Position numbers and translations under genes: made by a program
Shown here: piece after piece, positions 51,617 to 64,000 of the stretch
Position numbering within the stretch: the stretch's first letter is position 1
How the letters are laid out: each line of letters begins with the position of its first letter
NCBI GenBank assembly: GCA_011392765.1
Contig: WYCW01000001.1
Coordinates: forward strand, 1,172,888-1,236,887
Direction: 5' to 3'
From: Candidatus Thiosymbion ectosymbiont of Catanema sp. Cochon2018
GTDB lineage: Bacteria > Pseudomonadota > Gammaproteobacteria > Chromatiales > Chromatiaceae
DNA: 64,000 nucleotides
The notes under the pieces: model-generated
Seen by the model: the letters and a program-made list of their open reading frames with translations, nothing else
Told to the model about the DNA's origin: nothing
The model's database searches: none

Positions 51617-52015
51617 ATGAAGATGGGTAACCCCGATCTGTCCCTGATCCGCCGTTTCCGATCGCGCGCCGAGCAGGCGTTGCCCGGCCGTATCACGCGC
51701 GTCGTGCTCTTCGGCTCGCGTGCCCGTCGGGAGGCCCATGCCCACTCCGACTGGGACGTCGCCGTATTCCTCAAGGATGGCGCCTCCAGCAAGGACACTT
51801 TGGAACTGGCCGATGCGGCCTATGATCTGATTGTCGAAACCGGCCAGATGATCCATCCGATTGCCTTGGCCGAGGATGGCCGCGGGGCAAGTCCACTGCT
51901 GCTCGACCTGATAGACACGGAGGGGATCACCGAAGAGGCGACAAACCCCAACGGCTGGGATGATTATTCCCCAACCCTGCGTAACGCCTCATCCACAACT
52001 TTCTTTGAAAGGTAG
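51617..52015 (+). CDS. MNT-type nucleotidyltransferase (TA-associated)
   Basis: 132 aa. VVLFGSRARREAHAHSDWDV is the GS-x10-DxD minimal nucleotidyltransferase signature, with SDWD supplying the two catalytic Asp. MNT proteins usually pair with HEPN toxins, which they AMPylate. No HEPN gene is adjacent. The last about 25 residues (EEATNPNGWDDYSPTLRNAS) overlap the 3' end of the convergent DUF3368 gene by 52 bp and are not family-like. Confidence 0.85.
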   Translation: MKMGNPDLSLIRRFRSRAEQALPGRITRVVLFGSRARREAHAHSDWDVAVFLKDGASSKDTLELADAAYDLIVETGQMIHPIALAEDGRGASPLLLDLIDTEGITEEATNPNGWDDYSPTLRNASSTTFFER

Positions 52016-52461
52016 AGTCCGGCGGTCATCATATCCTCGATGAGTGGCCGGGCTTTGGGTATCAGGCCGCGTTTCCTAGCGACCAGCACGATTCCCAGGG
52101 TTCCCCGGACGGGAATATTCAGGCTGGCGGCGCACTTTCTGCCGGCCAGGTCATCGATGATGGACTCGGTGTCCGGATGCTCTAAAGCCAATGCCAACAC
52201 ACTCGATTCTCCGGCCCCCAAGCGCCATTCGGTAACGGCGTTCGGTATAGGGATGACGGATTTGGTAATCAACCATTCGGTTTGCCTGATGGCTTGGGCC
52301 GTAATATCCCGCCGACCCCGACGCAGAATCTCAGTTGCCACCGACTCCGGTACCCAGATCTCATCGGCAAAGGCTCGTAGTAAATCCAGGTGCCTGCTAC
52401 GGGAAAGAAAGATCAGCGGAGAAGCATTGATGATTGCCTTGTCAGCCACGAGCGAGCTCAT
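51964..52461 (-). CDS. PIN-like toxin, DUF3368 family
   Basis: 165 aa. PIN-fold motifs: AIINASPLIFLSRSRHLDLL (first acidic position is Asn, as in many DUF3368), VPESVATEILRRG, LGAGESSVLALALEH and ESIIDDLAGRKCAASLNI, then PVRGTLGIVLVARKRGLI. Probably an RNase toxin. Its start overlaps the end of the UPF0175 gene by 20 bp, the standard antitoxin-toxin arrangement. Confidence 0.88.
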   Translation of the reverse strand: MSSLVADKAIINASPLIFLSRSRHLDLLRAFADEIWVPESVATEILRRGRRDITAQAIRQTEWLITKSVIPIPNAVTEWRLGAGESSVLALALEHPDTESIIDDLAGRKCAASLNIPVRGTLGIVLVARKRGLIPKARPLIEDMMTAGLYLSKKVVDEALRRVGE

Positions 52462-52693
52462 TATCCAGATCGTCGAAATCCACCGCGAAGGAGTCCTTGC
52501 CCATCCGGGCCAGGGCCAGCAGAAAATCGGTTCGATCCATGCCTGCTATTCCGGCGGCCCACTCCTGAGAGATACGCCCCTGTTGGTACCACTGGACGGA
52601 GGCCGCCAAACGCAGCTCCTTATCCAGCTCACCGGGGCTGCAATGCAAGACGGAATAGATGGTTTCCGGCAGTTCCAGGCTTACCTGGGTCAT
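52442..52693 (-). CDS. UPF0175-family antitoxin
   Basis: 83 aa. VSLELPETIYSVLHCSPGEL, then DKELRLAASVQWYQQGRISQEWA is the family core, with an HTH-like helix pair and GMDRTDFLLALARMGKDSFA following. First gene of a UPF0175-DUF3368 pair. Partner toxin at 51964-52461. A piece of this pair's junction is duplicated at 53946-54065. Confidence 0.88.
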   Translation of the reverse strand: MTQVSLELPETIYSVLHCSPGELDKELRLAASVQWYQQGRISQEWAAGIAGMDRTDFLLALARMGKDSFAVDFDDLDNELARG

Positions 52694-53000
52694 TGTCTTT
52701 ACCTCCCTCAGCTGGTTAAAGCGGATCCAGGCTCACAGGCCACGCGGGGGAGCATGTGGATGTAGGTTGCGTTAAGACGCTGGCACCGACCCGGCAGACG
52801 ATCAGCGAGCCTTGGCGCGTCGAACGCAACACATCGAATCCTCCGACAACGCCGAATCATTCAGGACTGCTTTTAACCAGACAGCTTCGTAGATCGGGGT
52901 GGTCGCCCCGAGAGGGGCGACAAACCCCAATGGCTTTGGCAAACTGATGAGGGTAACACATACCGCACCCTACGGGTTCTGCCCAACCCCTATTTGAGAA

Positions 53001-53180
53001 GGTGTCGCAAAAACGGTGGTATCAGCGGCCAGTCCGTGAAGTTCAAACCACAGAGAACACAAAGGACACCGAGAAGGGAACCAGTTAATTCTCGGTGTTC
53101 TCTGTGTCCTCTGTGGTTCAAAATCAAGGAGAATGCAGGTCCTCATCGACTGCCCCCGGAAGGACTTTTGCGACACTCTC
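53001..53180. repeat. TGTCGCAAAA-flanked CACAGAG palindrome
   Basis: Outer arms GTGTCGCAAAAAC and CTTTTGCGACAC. Inner palindrome CAAACCACAGAGAACACAAA ... TCTCTGTGTCCTCTGTGGTT. The rest of the gap 52694-53318 holds only short repeats (for example CGCCCCGAGAGGGGCGAC at 52903). Confidence 0.8.
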
Positions 53181-53318
53181 CTACCTGGCCGCGTCGCTGC
53201 GGTTCGGGCAATCGGTGGATACGACCCACTACCGGCAACGCGCGCCGGCACGACACTTGCTCATTTGGCAGCTTCAAGCGCCAGCGAGCTTTCCGCTTTC
53301 GTTTAACGGGGAATTACA

Positions 53319-53741
53319 ATGAAATCAGCCATGTATCTTTTTATCGGCCTGTTTCTGGTTGCCTGCCAGCCGAGCGATCCTGTCAAACTCATTTATCCTG
53401 ACAAAATTTATCAACACACCGAGTGGACAGAAGATGAGATCAAAAAGGATATTGCCATCCGCCATCTCCATCGTGGTACGGATTCGAGCACTCACTTGAT
53501 CCGTTTAAAAGGAAAGGAGTTCCCACATTTTCATGACCATCATGATCTGACTGTCGCGGTCATTTCAGGGACTTCGGTTATTCATTTCGAAGACCATGAG
53601 GTTTCCTTGCTGCCGGGCGATGTGATTCATATTCCAAAAGGGACATTTCATTGGGGTGAAAACACGGACCCCGTAGCCAGCGTGGTTTTCGCGGTGTTTT
53701 CTCCGGCCTTTGATGGCAAAGACAGACGCAAGGCGGAATAA
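53319..53741 (+). CDS. cupin-domain lipoprotein
   Basis: 140 aa. A lipoprotein signal (MKSAMYLFIGLFLVACQ, lipobox LVAC with Cys16) is followed by a single cupin: FPHFHDHHDLTVAVISGTSV with metal-binding His residues, and LLPGDVIHIPKGTFHW as motif 2. Probably attached to the inner or outer membrane facing the periplasm. Ligand unknown. Fragments of a second, disrupted copy lie at 54912-54967 and 55615-55720. Confidence 0.85.
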   Translation: MKSAMYLFIGLFLVACQPSDPVKLIYPDKIYQHTEWTEDEIKKDIAIRHLHRGTDSSTHLIRLKGKEFPHFHDHHDLTVAVISGTSVIHFEDHEVSLLPGDVIHIPKGTFHWGENTDPVASVVFAVFSPAFDGKDRRKAE

Positions 53742-53845
53742 CTACCTCTTTTCGACTGACGCTACGAGGATTCCCGCCGTTCATCATCCCTGGCGCCTGG
53801 ATTCCGGCTATCCCTGCCGGAATGACGGGCTTGCACTTCCCCGTA

Positions 53846-53945
53846 TTAGAACCACGGATGAACACGGATAAACACAGATTGTGATCCGTGTCTATCTGTG
53901 TCTATCCGTGGTTCTTCGGTGCGATTCGTTTGAGAACGCCCCCTA
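53846..53945. repeat. ACGGAT palindrome and a solo CTAGGGGG-type element end
   Basis: ACCACGGATGAACACGGATA, then AACACAGATTGTGATCCGTG and TCTATCTGTGTCTATCCGTG. Then TTTGAGAACGCCCCCTA (53929-53945), the right-end sequence of the elements at 18645 and 30345. Confidence 0.75.
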
Positions 53946-54065
53946 CGTGCCTGCTACGGGAAAGAAAAATCAGCGGAGAAGCATTGATGATTGCCTTGTC
54001 AGCCACGGGCGAGTTCATCATCCAGGTCGTCGAAATCGACCGCGGAGGAATCCTTGCCCATCCGG
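53946..54065 (-). pseudogene. duplicated fragment of the UPF0175-DUF3368 junction
   Basis: 120 bp about 93% identical by eye to 52391-52510, covering the toxin start and the antitoxin C-terminus (DSSAVDFDDLDDELARG-like). It begins exactly at the solo element end at 53945, as if captured or left behind by that element. Confidence 0.75.
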
Positions 54066-54150
54066 TGTCGGATGGAGGTTTGATTCCAGGGTCTCGCTTG
54101 CTTACACTCTACTCGTAAGTAAGATTCACGCAGAATGTAAGGAGCGCCTG

Positions 54151-54381
54151 ATGGAAGCAACCATCACCAGTAAGGGCCAGATCACCCTGCCGAAGGCCCT
54201 GCGAGACCATTTGCACGTGACAACGGGGGACCGGGTCGAGTTCCTCCTGGAGGAGAACAATCTGGTGCGGATGGTACCGCGGGCAACATCCATCACCCGG
54301 CTCAAGGGGATGCTGCCGAGGCCGGAACAGCCGGTGTCGCTCGAGGCGATGGACGAGGCCATCGCCGCGGGCGGCGACTGA
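54151..54381 (+). CDS. AbrB/MazE-type antitoxin
   Basis: 76 aa from ATG 54151 behind AAGGAG. A swapped-hairpin AbrB domain (MEATITSKGQITLPKALRDH, then LHVTTGDRVEFLLEENN) is followed by a C-terminal toxin-binding arm (LPRPEQPVSLEAMDEAI). First gene of a VapBC pair, with the vapC start 8 bp after its stop. An upstream open extension lies in repeats and is not used. Confidence 0.92.
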   Translation: MEATITSKGQITLPKALRDHLHVTTGDRVEFLLEENNLVRMVPRATSITRLKGMLPRPEQPVSLEAMDEAIAAGGD

Positions 54382-54389
54382 GCGAGCCT

Positions 54390-54788
54390 GTGATCGGCCT
54401 CGACACTAATATCCTGGTGCGCTACATCACCCAGGACGATCCGGAGCAGGCCGCACAAGCCAGTCGGCTGATCGAGACGCGCTGTACCGCCACTTCCCCG
54501 GGACGGGTCGCGCACATCGTCCTGTGTGAGCTGGTCTGGGTGCTGCGCCGCGCCTATGGCTACAGTAAACCGCAAGTGGTGAGCGTGCTGGATCAGATCT
54601 TGGTCACCGCGGAACTCGCGATCGAGAACGAGGAGCTGGCATTCCATGCGCTGGACGCGTACCGCCTGGGACCCGCGGACTTCTCCGACTACCTCCTGGC
54701 CCTGAGTAATCGCGCCGCGGGTTGCGAGACTACCTACAGCTTCGATACCCGACTGTCTGCCCACCCGGCGGTACGTCTTCCCCCTTGA
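54390..54788 (+). CDS. vapC: VapC-type PIN-domain ribonuclease toxin
   Basis: 132 aa, GTG start. PIN acidic residues: IGLDTNILVRYITQDDPEQA (Asp near residue 5), CELVWVLRRAY (Glu) and FSDYLLALSNRAAGCETTYS, then FDTRLS (two Asp). Toxin of the VapBC pair, held inactive by the upstream AbrB-type antitoxin. Confidence 0.92.
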   Translation: MIGLDTNILVRYITQDDPEQAAQASRLIETRCTATSPGRVAHIVLCELVWVLRRAYGYSKPQVVSVLDQILVTAELAIENEELAFHALDAYRLGPADFSDYLLALSNRAAGCETTYSFDTRLSAHPAVRLPP

Positions 54789-54839
54789 GGAGGATGCCGC
54801 AAAAGCCCATCCGTGGGGCGTAGCGCAGACGTCCCCACC

Positions 54840-54905
54840 TGCATTTTGGCTCGTTCCCACGCTCCAGAATTCTCTCACAATCTCTGGAGCGTGGGAGCCA
54901 GATGA
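54840..54905. repeat. GCTCGTTCCCACGCTCCAGA palindrome
   Basis: GGCTCGTTCCCACGCTCCAG ... TCTGGAGCGTGGGAGCC, stem about 17 bp, loop about 14. A CGTAGCGCAGACGTCCCC half-arm precedes it. Confidence 0.8.
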
Positions 54906-54911
54906 CAGATG

Positions 54912-54967
54912 AACTTTCTGCTTCCGTTTAAGGGGGAATCACAATGAAACCAGCCATGTATCTTTCT
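54912..54967 (+). pseudogene. cupin lipoprotein copy 2, 5' fragment
   Basis: 56 bp similar to 53287-53341: ACTTTCTGCTTCCGTTTAAG, then a ribosome-binding site and ATGAAACCAGCCATGTATCT. Then similarity stops. The matching 3' fragment is at 55615-55720. Confidence 0.75.
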
Positions 54968-55086
54968 GCGGAAGTTTACGAGCCTCGACCGTCTGTTAGA
55001 ATGCACAAAGCGCAGCGTGCCCATCGATTCATAACCTGAATCCACCGCGGATGAGCATCACCAGAGCACAGAACGAGTAGAGGAAA

Positions 55087-55335
55087 ATGCCTGAGATTAC
55101 ACGATTCTACGGAATCATCATAAAGCTCTTCTTTGGTGACCATCCCCCACCGCATTTCCATGCGGTTTACGGAGAGCACAACGCGATCTTCAACATTGAA
55201 ACATTAGAGATGATCGAAGGCGACCTTCCTGCGAGAGCCAGAAAACTCATAATTGAGTGGGCAACCCCGTATCAATCCGAACTTGTCGAAATGTGGAAAA
55301 CACAAGAATTCAAGAAACTACCGCCGCTTCAGTAA
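55087..55335 (+). CDS. DUF4160 protein (TA-like partner)
   Basis: 82 aa. The start MPEITRFYGIIIKLFFGDHP, then PPHFHAVYGEHNAIFNIETL and EGDLPARARKLIIEWA, is the full DUF4160 domain. Paired with a DUF2442 gene 2 bp downstream, an arrangement seen in many genomes and suspected to be a TA module. AT-richer than its surroundings. It lies between two halves of a broken cupin gene. Confidence 0.88.
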   Translation: MPEITRFYGIIIKLFFGDHPPPHFHAVYGEHNAIFNIETLEMIEGDLPARARKLIIEWATPYQSELVEMWKTQEFKKLPPLQ

Positions 55336-55337
55336 CC

Positions 55338-55586
55338 ATGAATATTCCGAGAATCCGAAGTGTAATGCCAGAGGAAGGACATTTCCTTGTTGTTCTGTTT
55401 TCAAATGGAAAACGGAAGAGATATGACATAACCCGCCTGACGACGCACGAGATGTTTTTTCCTCTCAAAAACCCGATGTTCTTCAAAAACGTGTCCGTAG
55501 AACCAGGCGGTTACGCTGTTTCTTGGAATTCCGATATCGATATCAGCGAATATGAATTGTGGAAACATGGCGAGGAAATGCCCTGA
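55338..55586 (+). CDS. DUF2442 protein (TA-like partner)
   Basis: 82 aa. MNIPRIRSVMPEEGHFLVVL, then FSNGKRKRYDITRL and FFKNVSVEPGGYAVSWNSDI, then DISEYELW, the full DUF2442 fold. Starts 2 bp after the DUF4160 stop. Probably co-transcribed. The partner roles (toxin or antitoxin) cannot be assigned from sequence. Confidence 0.88.
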   Translation: MNIPRIRSVMPEEGHFLVVLFSNGKRKRYDITRLTTHEMFFPLKNPMFFKNVSVEPGGYAVSWNSDIDISEYELWKHGEEMP

Positions 55587-55614
55587 CAGGGCGCTATAGC
55601 CGACGCCGGAAAGA

Positions 55615-55720
55615 AAGAACATTACATTGGGCCGAAAACACGGACCCCGTAGCCAGCATTGTTTTCGCAGTGTTTTCTCCGGCGTTCGATGGTAAGGACA
55701 GGCGCAAGGCGGAATAACTA
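55615..55720 (+). pseudogene. cupin lipoprotein copy 2, 3' fragment
   Basis: About 105 bp matching 53636-53743, the cupin C-terminus ([24 protein letters not shown], then GKDRRKAE and TAA). With 54912-54967 it brackets the DUF4160-DUF2442 pair. Confidence 0.8.
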
Positions 55721-55805
55721 TTCCGTCCATTCCCATCTAGCCCCGGCGCCTTGCTCGTGGGAGAGTTCAGGCGTTCCTGGCATAACATTTGCTCACCAAA
55801 ATGGA

Positions 55806-55835
55806 CTCGGCACGGCACAGGGTCCTGTTTATAAT
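55806..55835 (+). promoter_or_regulatory. possible gltB promoter
   Basis: TATAAT at 55830-55835, 100 bases upstream of the gltB start. The -35 region (CTCGGC) is poor. Confidence 0.35.
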
Positions 55836-55934
55836 GCGCGCCCCGACGCCTGTTTTGCGGTAGCCGCGTCGCAACCCCTGGGGACTCGCCGTCGGTCCGC
55901 GGTCCGGTCGGCGCCCCTGTACCAATCGAGAGCA

Positions 55935-60608
<4,674 letters not shown>

Positions 60609-60824
60609 GTCGAGTTTGTGCGCTGCACAAAAAACTCACGCTCGGGTGCGCTGTACTCATTGCTTTTATCCGCAGATTACGCAGATTTCCACAGATTAAA
60701 AACAGAAATAATCTGCGAGAATCTGCGTAATCTGCGGATAACGAACTTGTGTGCTACACAAAAAATTTATGCCTCGTCAGTCCGAGGCAGAGTTTCGTTA
60801 GTCGTTTACGCCGCCTGACATCCC

Positions 60825-61835
60825 ATGACCGACCCGCAAAACAACAGTGACGCCTACGACAGTCCCTGGAAAGAGGCGCTCGAACACGCCTTCCCCGAGT
60901 TCATGGCCTTCTATTTCCCCGCGGCGTACGCCCAAATCGATTGGGCACAAGGCCATACATTCAAGAACACCGAACTGCGCCAGGTGGTGCGTGACGCCGA
61001 GCTCGGCAAACGTTTTGCCGACACCCTGGTCCAGGTCACCCTCGAGGATGGCGAACCACGCTGGATCTACATCCACATCGAGGTCCAGGGTCGGCGGGAC
61101 AGCGGATTTGCCCGGCGCATGTTCACCTACAACTACCGGCTCTTCGACCGCTACGCCCATCCCGTCGCCAGCCTTGCCGTGCTGGCCGATGAGGATGCCG
61201 GGTGGCGACCCGATGTCTATAGCTTCGAGGTCCTGGGCTGTCGCCATACCCTCGAATTTCCCGTCGTCAAGCTCATCGACTATGCGGACCGCGCCGAAGC
61301 ACTCGTAGCGAACCCCAACCCCTTCGCCTTGGTGACCGCCGCGCATCTGCGTACCCGTCAGACCAAAGGCGACCCGCAAGCCCGCTATCGGGCCAAGCGC
61401 GACCTCGTGCGTTCGCTCTACCGGCAAGGTTGGGACAGGCAACGTATCTTGGACCTGTTTGCCGTCCTCGACTGGATGATGCGTCTGCCCGATGCGCTCG
61501 AACAACGGCTCTGGCAAGATATCGAAGCCATTGAAGGAGAAACCAAAATGCCCTACGTCACCAGCGTTGAACGATTGGCCATTCGGAGAGGGATGCAACA
61601 AGGCCTGGAGCAAGGGATGCAACGAGGGATACAACAAGGGATGCAACAAGGCCTGGAGCAAGGCAGGCTGGAAGGCAAGATCGAGGGCCTGGAACGCTTG
61701 CTTGTCAAACGCTTCGGTCCCCTCGATGAAGCAACCCGCAAGCGCCTCGATCTAGCCACCCCGGAACAACTCGATCGCTGGACCGATCGCATTCTGGATG
61801 TGTCCAGGGTAGAGGCCGTGTTTGAGGAGCATTGA
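60825..61835 (+). CDS. Rpn-family nuclease (PD-(D/E)XK, DUF4351 C-terminus)
   Basis: 336 aa. The N-terminal Rpn/transposase_31-like domain includes WKEALEHAFPEFMAFYFP and EPRWIYIHIEVQGRRDSGFA (the E-x-Q variant active-site strand), then RMFTYNYRLFDRY. Residues about 255-285 are a tandem MQQGLEQGMQRGIQQGMQQG helix with 4-residue steps. The end RLLVKRFGPLDEATRKRLDL is DUF4351. Rpn proteins are DNA endonucleases that promote recombination. Inserted between gltB and gltD and bordered by A-C modules on both sides. Confidence 0.88.
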   Translation: MTDPQNNSDAYDSPWKEALEHAFPEFMAFYFPAAYAQIDWAQGHTFKNTELRQVVRDAELGKRFADTLVQVTLEDGEPRWIYIHIEVQGRRDSGFARRMFTYNYRLFDRYAHPVASLAVLADEDAGWRPDVYSFEVLGCRHTLEFPVVKLIDYADRAEALVANPNPFALVTAAHLRTRQTKGDPQARYRAKRDLVRSLYRQGWDRQRILDLFAVLDWMMRLPDALEQRLWQDIEAIEGETKMPYVTSVERLAIRRGMQQGLEQGMQRGIQQGMQQGLEQGRLEGKIEGLERLLVKRFGPLDEATRKRLDLATPEQLDRWTDRILDVSRVEAVFEEH

Positions 61836-61837
61836 GA

Positions 61838-62219
61838 CTCGTCGGTCTGAGGCGCAGCCTCGCGAGGATTCCTTGAAGGACCCGCATCTATACAAATGAG
61901 GGCACCTTGAAAAATAGGTGTTTTCACTAATCAAGCGACTCTAAGCCATTGATTATTCATGTGTGCCGTTGACGAAAATTGTATTTTTCAAAGTGCCCAC
62001 AAATGAGTCAAGTTTGTGCACTGCATAAAAAAACTCACGTCTCCTCACGCAGTACTGGGGGCGTTGTGTTCATTGCTTTTATCCGCAGATTACGCAGATT
62101 CTCGCAGATTAAGAACACAAGTAATCTGCGAAAATCTGCGTAATCTGCGGATCGGATAACAAGTTTGTGCACTGCACAAAAAATTCATGTCTCGTCGGTC
62201 TGAGACGAAGCCTCGCGAG
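61838..62219 (-). repeat. A-C element, inverted, CAGATT core, interrupted by a 99-bp element
   Basis: 61838-61862 is an A module (CTCGTCGGTCTGAGGCGCAG) without its own core, joined to the C module GAGGATTCCTTGAAGGACCC. After the 99-bp insertion the C module resumes (GAGTCAAGTTTGTGCACTGC). Then the CAGATT palindrome (62080-62152), then the A module ending GAAGCCTCGCGAGG. The final GAGGAG serves as the gltD ribosome-binding site. Confidence 0.85.
61900..61998. mobile_element. 99-bp MITE-like element with 8-bp target duplication, copy 2
   Basis: Ends GGGCACCTTGAAAAATA and the inverse TATTTTTCAAAGTGCCC. ACAAATGA flanks both sides (61892-61899 and 61999-62006). Removing element and one duplicate restores a normal A-C right module. 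Confidence 0.93.
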
Positions 62220-62231
62220 GAGCTATCAAGC

Positions 62232-63686
62232 ATGGGTAAGCCCACCGGATTCATGGAACACGAACGGCTGGACCAGGGCTACCAGCCCGCCGCCGATCGC
62301 GTCGTCCACTACCGAGAATTCCTCATCCCGCTCTCCGACACGGACCTGAGCACCCAGGGTGCGCGCTGCATGGACTGCGGCATCCCCTACTGCCATCAGG
62401 GCTGTCCCGTGGCCAACCTCATCCCGGACTGGAATGACCTGGTCTACCGGAGCGATTGGCGGGCGGCCATCGAGGTCCTGCACGCCACCAACAATTTTCC
62501 GGAGTTCACCGGACGTATCTGCCCCGCCCCCTGCGAGGCCGCTTGCACCCTGAACCTGCACGACTCTCCCGTCACCATCAAGACCATCGAGTGCGCCATC
62601 ATCGACAAGGCCTGGGAGCAAGGCTGGATCCAACCCCAGATCTCCAAGGAGAAGACCCGTAAGCGGGTCGCGGTGGTGGGCTCCGGACCCGCCGGCCTGG
62701 CCTGTGCTCAGCAACTCGCCCGCGCCGGCCACTCCGTTGAGCTCTGCGAGCGCCAGGACCGGATCGGCGGCCTGCTGCGCTACGGCATCCCGGACTTCAA
62801 GCTCGACAAGCGGCTCATCGACCGCCGCATGGCCCAAATGCGCGCCGAGGGTGTGGAGTTCCGCACCAACCTCCATGTGGGTGTCGACATCCCGGCCCGG
62901 CAGTTGGTCGAAGACTATGACGCAGTCGTACTCGCCGGCGGCTCCGAGCAACCCAGAGACCTGGAAATACCGGGCCGCGACCTGAAAGGCGTGCACTTCG
63001 CCATGGATTTTCTGCGTTCCAACAGCAAGCGGGTCCAGGGTGTGTACGTCCCGGACTTTGAGTTCATCAGCGCCGAAGGCAAGCAAGTCGTCGTCATCGG
63101 CGGCGGCGACACCGGCTCCGACTGCATCGGCACCGCCAACCGCCACGGCGCCAAATCCGTCACCCAGCTCGAAATCCTGCCCAGGCCCCCGGAACAGGAA
63201 GACAAGGGACTGACCTGGCCCGACTGGCCCAACAAACTGCGCACCTCCAGCTCCCAGGAAGAGGGCTGCGAACGCAAATGGTCGGTACTCACCAAGGAAT
63301 TCGTCGATGACGGCAAGGGCCAGGTCAAGGCCCTGAACTGCGTCAAGGTGGAGTGGAACAAAGATGCCACCGGGTGCTGGCAGATGAGCGAGATCGCAGG
63401 CTCCGAGTTTTCCCTGGAAGCCGACTTGGTCACCCTCGCCATGGGTTTTGTGCATCCAGCCCATGAAGGGATGCTCCAAGAGCTCGGCGTCGAGCTCGAC
63501 GGGCGTGGCAACGTTAAGGGCTCCACCGAAGGCCCCGACGCCTACCACACCTCCATCGACGGCGTCTTCACCGCCGGCGATATGCGCCGCGGCCAATCTC
63601 TCGTCGTCTGGGCCATCCGCGAAGGCCGCCAATGCGCCCGCGCCGTGGACGAGTGGTTGATGGAGAGATCGGATTTGCCGGGGTGA
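62232..63686 (+). CDS. gltD: glutamate synthase (NADPH) small subunit
   Basis: Feeds NADPH electrons via FAD and 4Fe-4S centres to GltB. 484 aa from [13 protein letters not shown]. Fe-S cysteines: [20 protein letters not shown] and [15 protein letters not shown] site [25 protein letters not shown] site [20 protein letters not shown], and second FAD motif [20 protein letters not shown]. An open extension to 62187 is A-C repeat. Now 1.6 kb from gltB. Confidence 0.97.
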   Translation: MGKPTGFMEHERLDQGYQPAADRVVHYREFLIPLSDTDLSTQGARCMDCGIPYCHQGCPVANLIPDWNDLVYRSDWRAAIEVLHATNNFPEFTGRICPAPCEAACTLNLHDSPVTIKTIECAIIDKAWEQGWIQPQISKEKTRKRVAVVGSGPAGLACAQQLARAGHSVELCERQDRIGGLLRYGIPDFKLDKRLIDRRMAQMRAEGVEFRTNLHVGVDIPARQLVEDYDAVVLAGGSEQPRDLEIPGRDLKGVHFAMDFLRSNSKRVQGVYVPDFEFISAEGKQVVVIGGGDTGSDCIGTANRHGAKSVTQLEILPRPPEQEDKGLTWPDWPNKLRTSSSQEEGCERKWSVLTKEFVDDGKGQVKALNCVKVEWNKDATGCWQMSEIAGSEFSLEADLVTLAMGFVHPAHEGMLQELGVELDGRGNVKGSTEGPDAYHTSIDGVFTAGDMRRGQSLVVWAIREGRQCARAVDEWLMERSDLPG

Positions 63687-63760
63687 GTCGCCCTGCTCCA
63701 TTCTCAAGCTAGGCGGCCTGTTGCCCCCGGATTGGTCTCCCCGATGAACCCATCTTCGAT

Positions 63761-63786
63761 CCTATGGAATCATCCGGGAACTGACA
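63761..63786. mobile_element. solo IS481-type right end
   Basis: CCTATGGAATCATCCGGGAA, then CTGACA matches the right end of the IS at 30109-30134 with two differences. No transposase is attached. Confidence 0.65.
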
Positions 63787-63835
63787 TAGATATCGTTGCG
63801 TTGGATTTGGACTCTGAGTTTAGAGGAACAAGCGC

Positions 63836-64000
63836 ATGCAATTTACCATCACCCTGGACCGTGACGAAGATGGCGTCTGGATCACCGAATGTCCTTCGAT
63901 TCCGGGCTGTGTCAGCCAAGGCCGGACGAGGAGAGAAGCCCTTGCCAATATTCAGGAAGCTATCCAGTTGTGCCTGGAAGTCAGAGCGGAAAAGGATTTA
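63836..64000 (+). CDS. hicB: HicB-family antitoxin (3' end beyond window)
   Basis: 55 codons are visible from ATG 63836: MQFTITLDRDEDGVWITECP, SIPGCVSQGRTRREALANIQ, then EAIQLCLEVRAEKDL. This is the partial RNase H-like HicB fold (D/E-GxWxxExPxIPGCxSQGxTxxEAxxNIxEAI). A HicA toxin gene is expected just downstream, outside the window. No hicA lies upstream. Confidence 0.9.
   Translation, partial: MQFTITLDRDEDGVWITECPSIPGCVSQGRTRREALANIQEAIQLCLEVRAEKDL

Noticed and set aside
62226..63707. 493-codon minus-strand frame across gltD
   Set aside because: Antisense shadow of gltD, which has full Fe-S, FAD and NADPH motifs.

Overview
This is a GC-rich gammaproteobacterial chromosome segment. The evidence is the rpsA-cmk-aroA, ispE-tRNA(Gln)-prs-rplY-pth and hemA-prfA-prmC gene orders, a DapC of the gammaproteobacterial type, and gltB/gltD. 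Chromatiales-like relatives seem likely from gene order, but nothing in the window proves a lifestyle. The housekeeping genes look intact and mostly lie in ancestral order. Almost every gap between them is filled with repeats, insertion-sequence debris, and small toxin-antitoxin (TA) or nuclease genes.

Layout. 1-4.1 kb: rpsA (cut by the window edge), cmk and aroA on the minus strand. 4.2-6.5 kb: an AT-rich graveyard holding two opposed IS1-family remnants, a truncated ribbon-helix-helix antitoxin with an intact palindromic operator, a frameshifted small membrane-protein pair, a RadC remnant and a 587-bp IS481-family fragment. 6.5-9.1 kb: a truncated ZIP-like membrane protein with cyclic-nucleotide-binding domains, and xthA. 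10.1-17.6 kb: the phosphate operon pstS-pstC-pstA-pstB-phoU, split between pstS and pstC by about 1.1 kb of repeats containing a GxxExxY gene. 18.8-25 kb: a glycosyltransferase, an acetyltransferase, a truncated oxidoreductase and a secreted alpha-amylase. 25.3-33.3 kb: higA, pth, rplY, prs, a complete IS481-family element, tRNA-Gln, ispE and a TPR protein. 33.7-37.6 kb: hemA, prfA and prmC. 37.8-47.5 kb: dapC, a candidate orphan cobalamin riboswitch, a 540-aa mobile-element protein, rsmD, htpX, pabB, a Uma2 nuclease and a DUF819 protein. 48-55.6 kb: arfB and a TA-rich stretch. 55.9-63.7 kb: gltB and gltD, separated by repeat elements and an Rpn-type nuclease. A HicB antitoxin begins at the right edge.

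The most unusual signal is the repeat system. One family, called A-C elements here, starts with CTA(A/G)CGAGGC plus a small hairpin and ends with a GGGTCC/GGATCC hairpin followed by CTAG. Most copies are 170-330 bp and carry a long inverted repeat whose arms are short tandem words of about 9-11 bp (ACGGAT, CAGATT, AGGATT, CACAGAG or GGGATC types). One copy (39515-41313) carries a 540-aa protein instead, so it is the candidate autonomous member. Other elements with unrelated ends (CTAGGGGG..., AATGCCATTAAGTTA..., GGGCGAGCGCG...) carry the same kind of word-palindrome core. A 99-bp element with GGGCAC/GTGCCC ends has inserted into an A-C element, leaving an 8-bp target duplication. Several host genes take their stop codon, ribosome-binding site or C-terminal tail from these repeats (gltB, gltD, prs, the DUF819 gene, the glycosyltransferase and the oxidoreductase).
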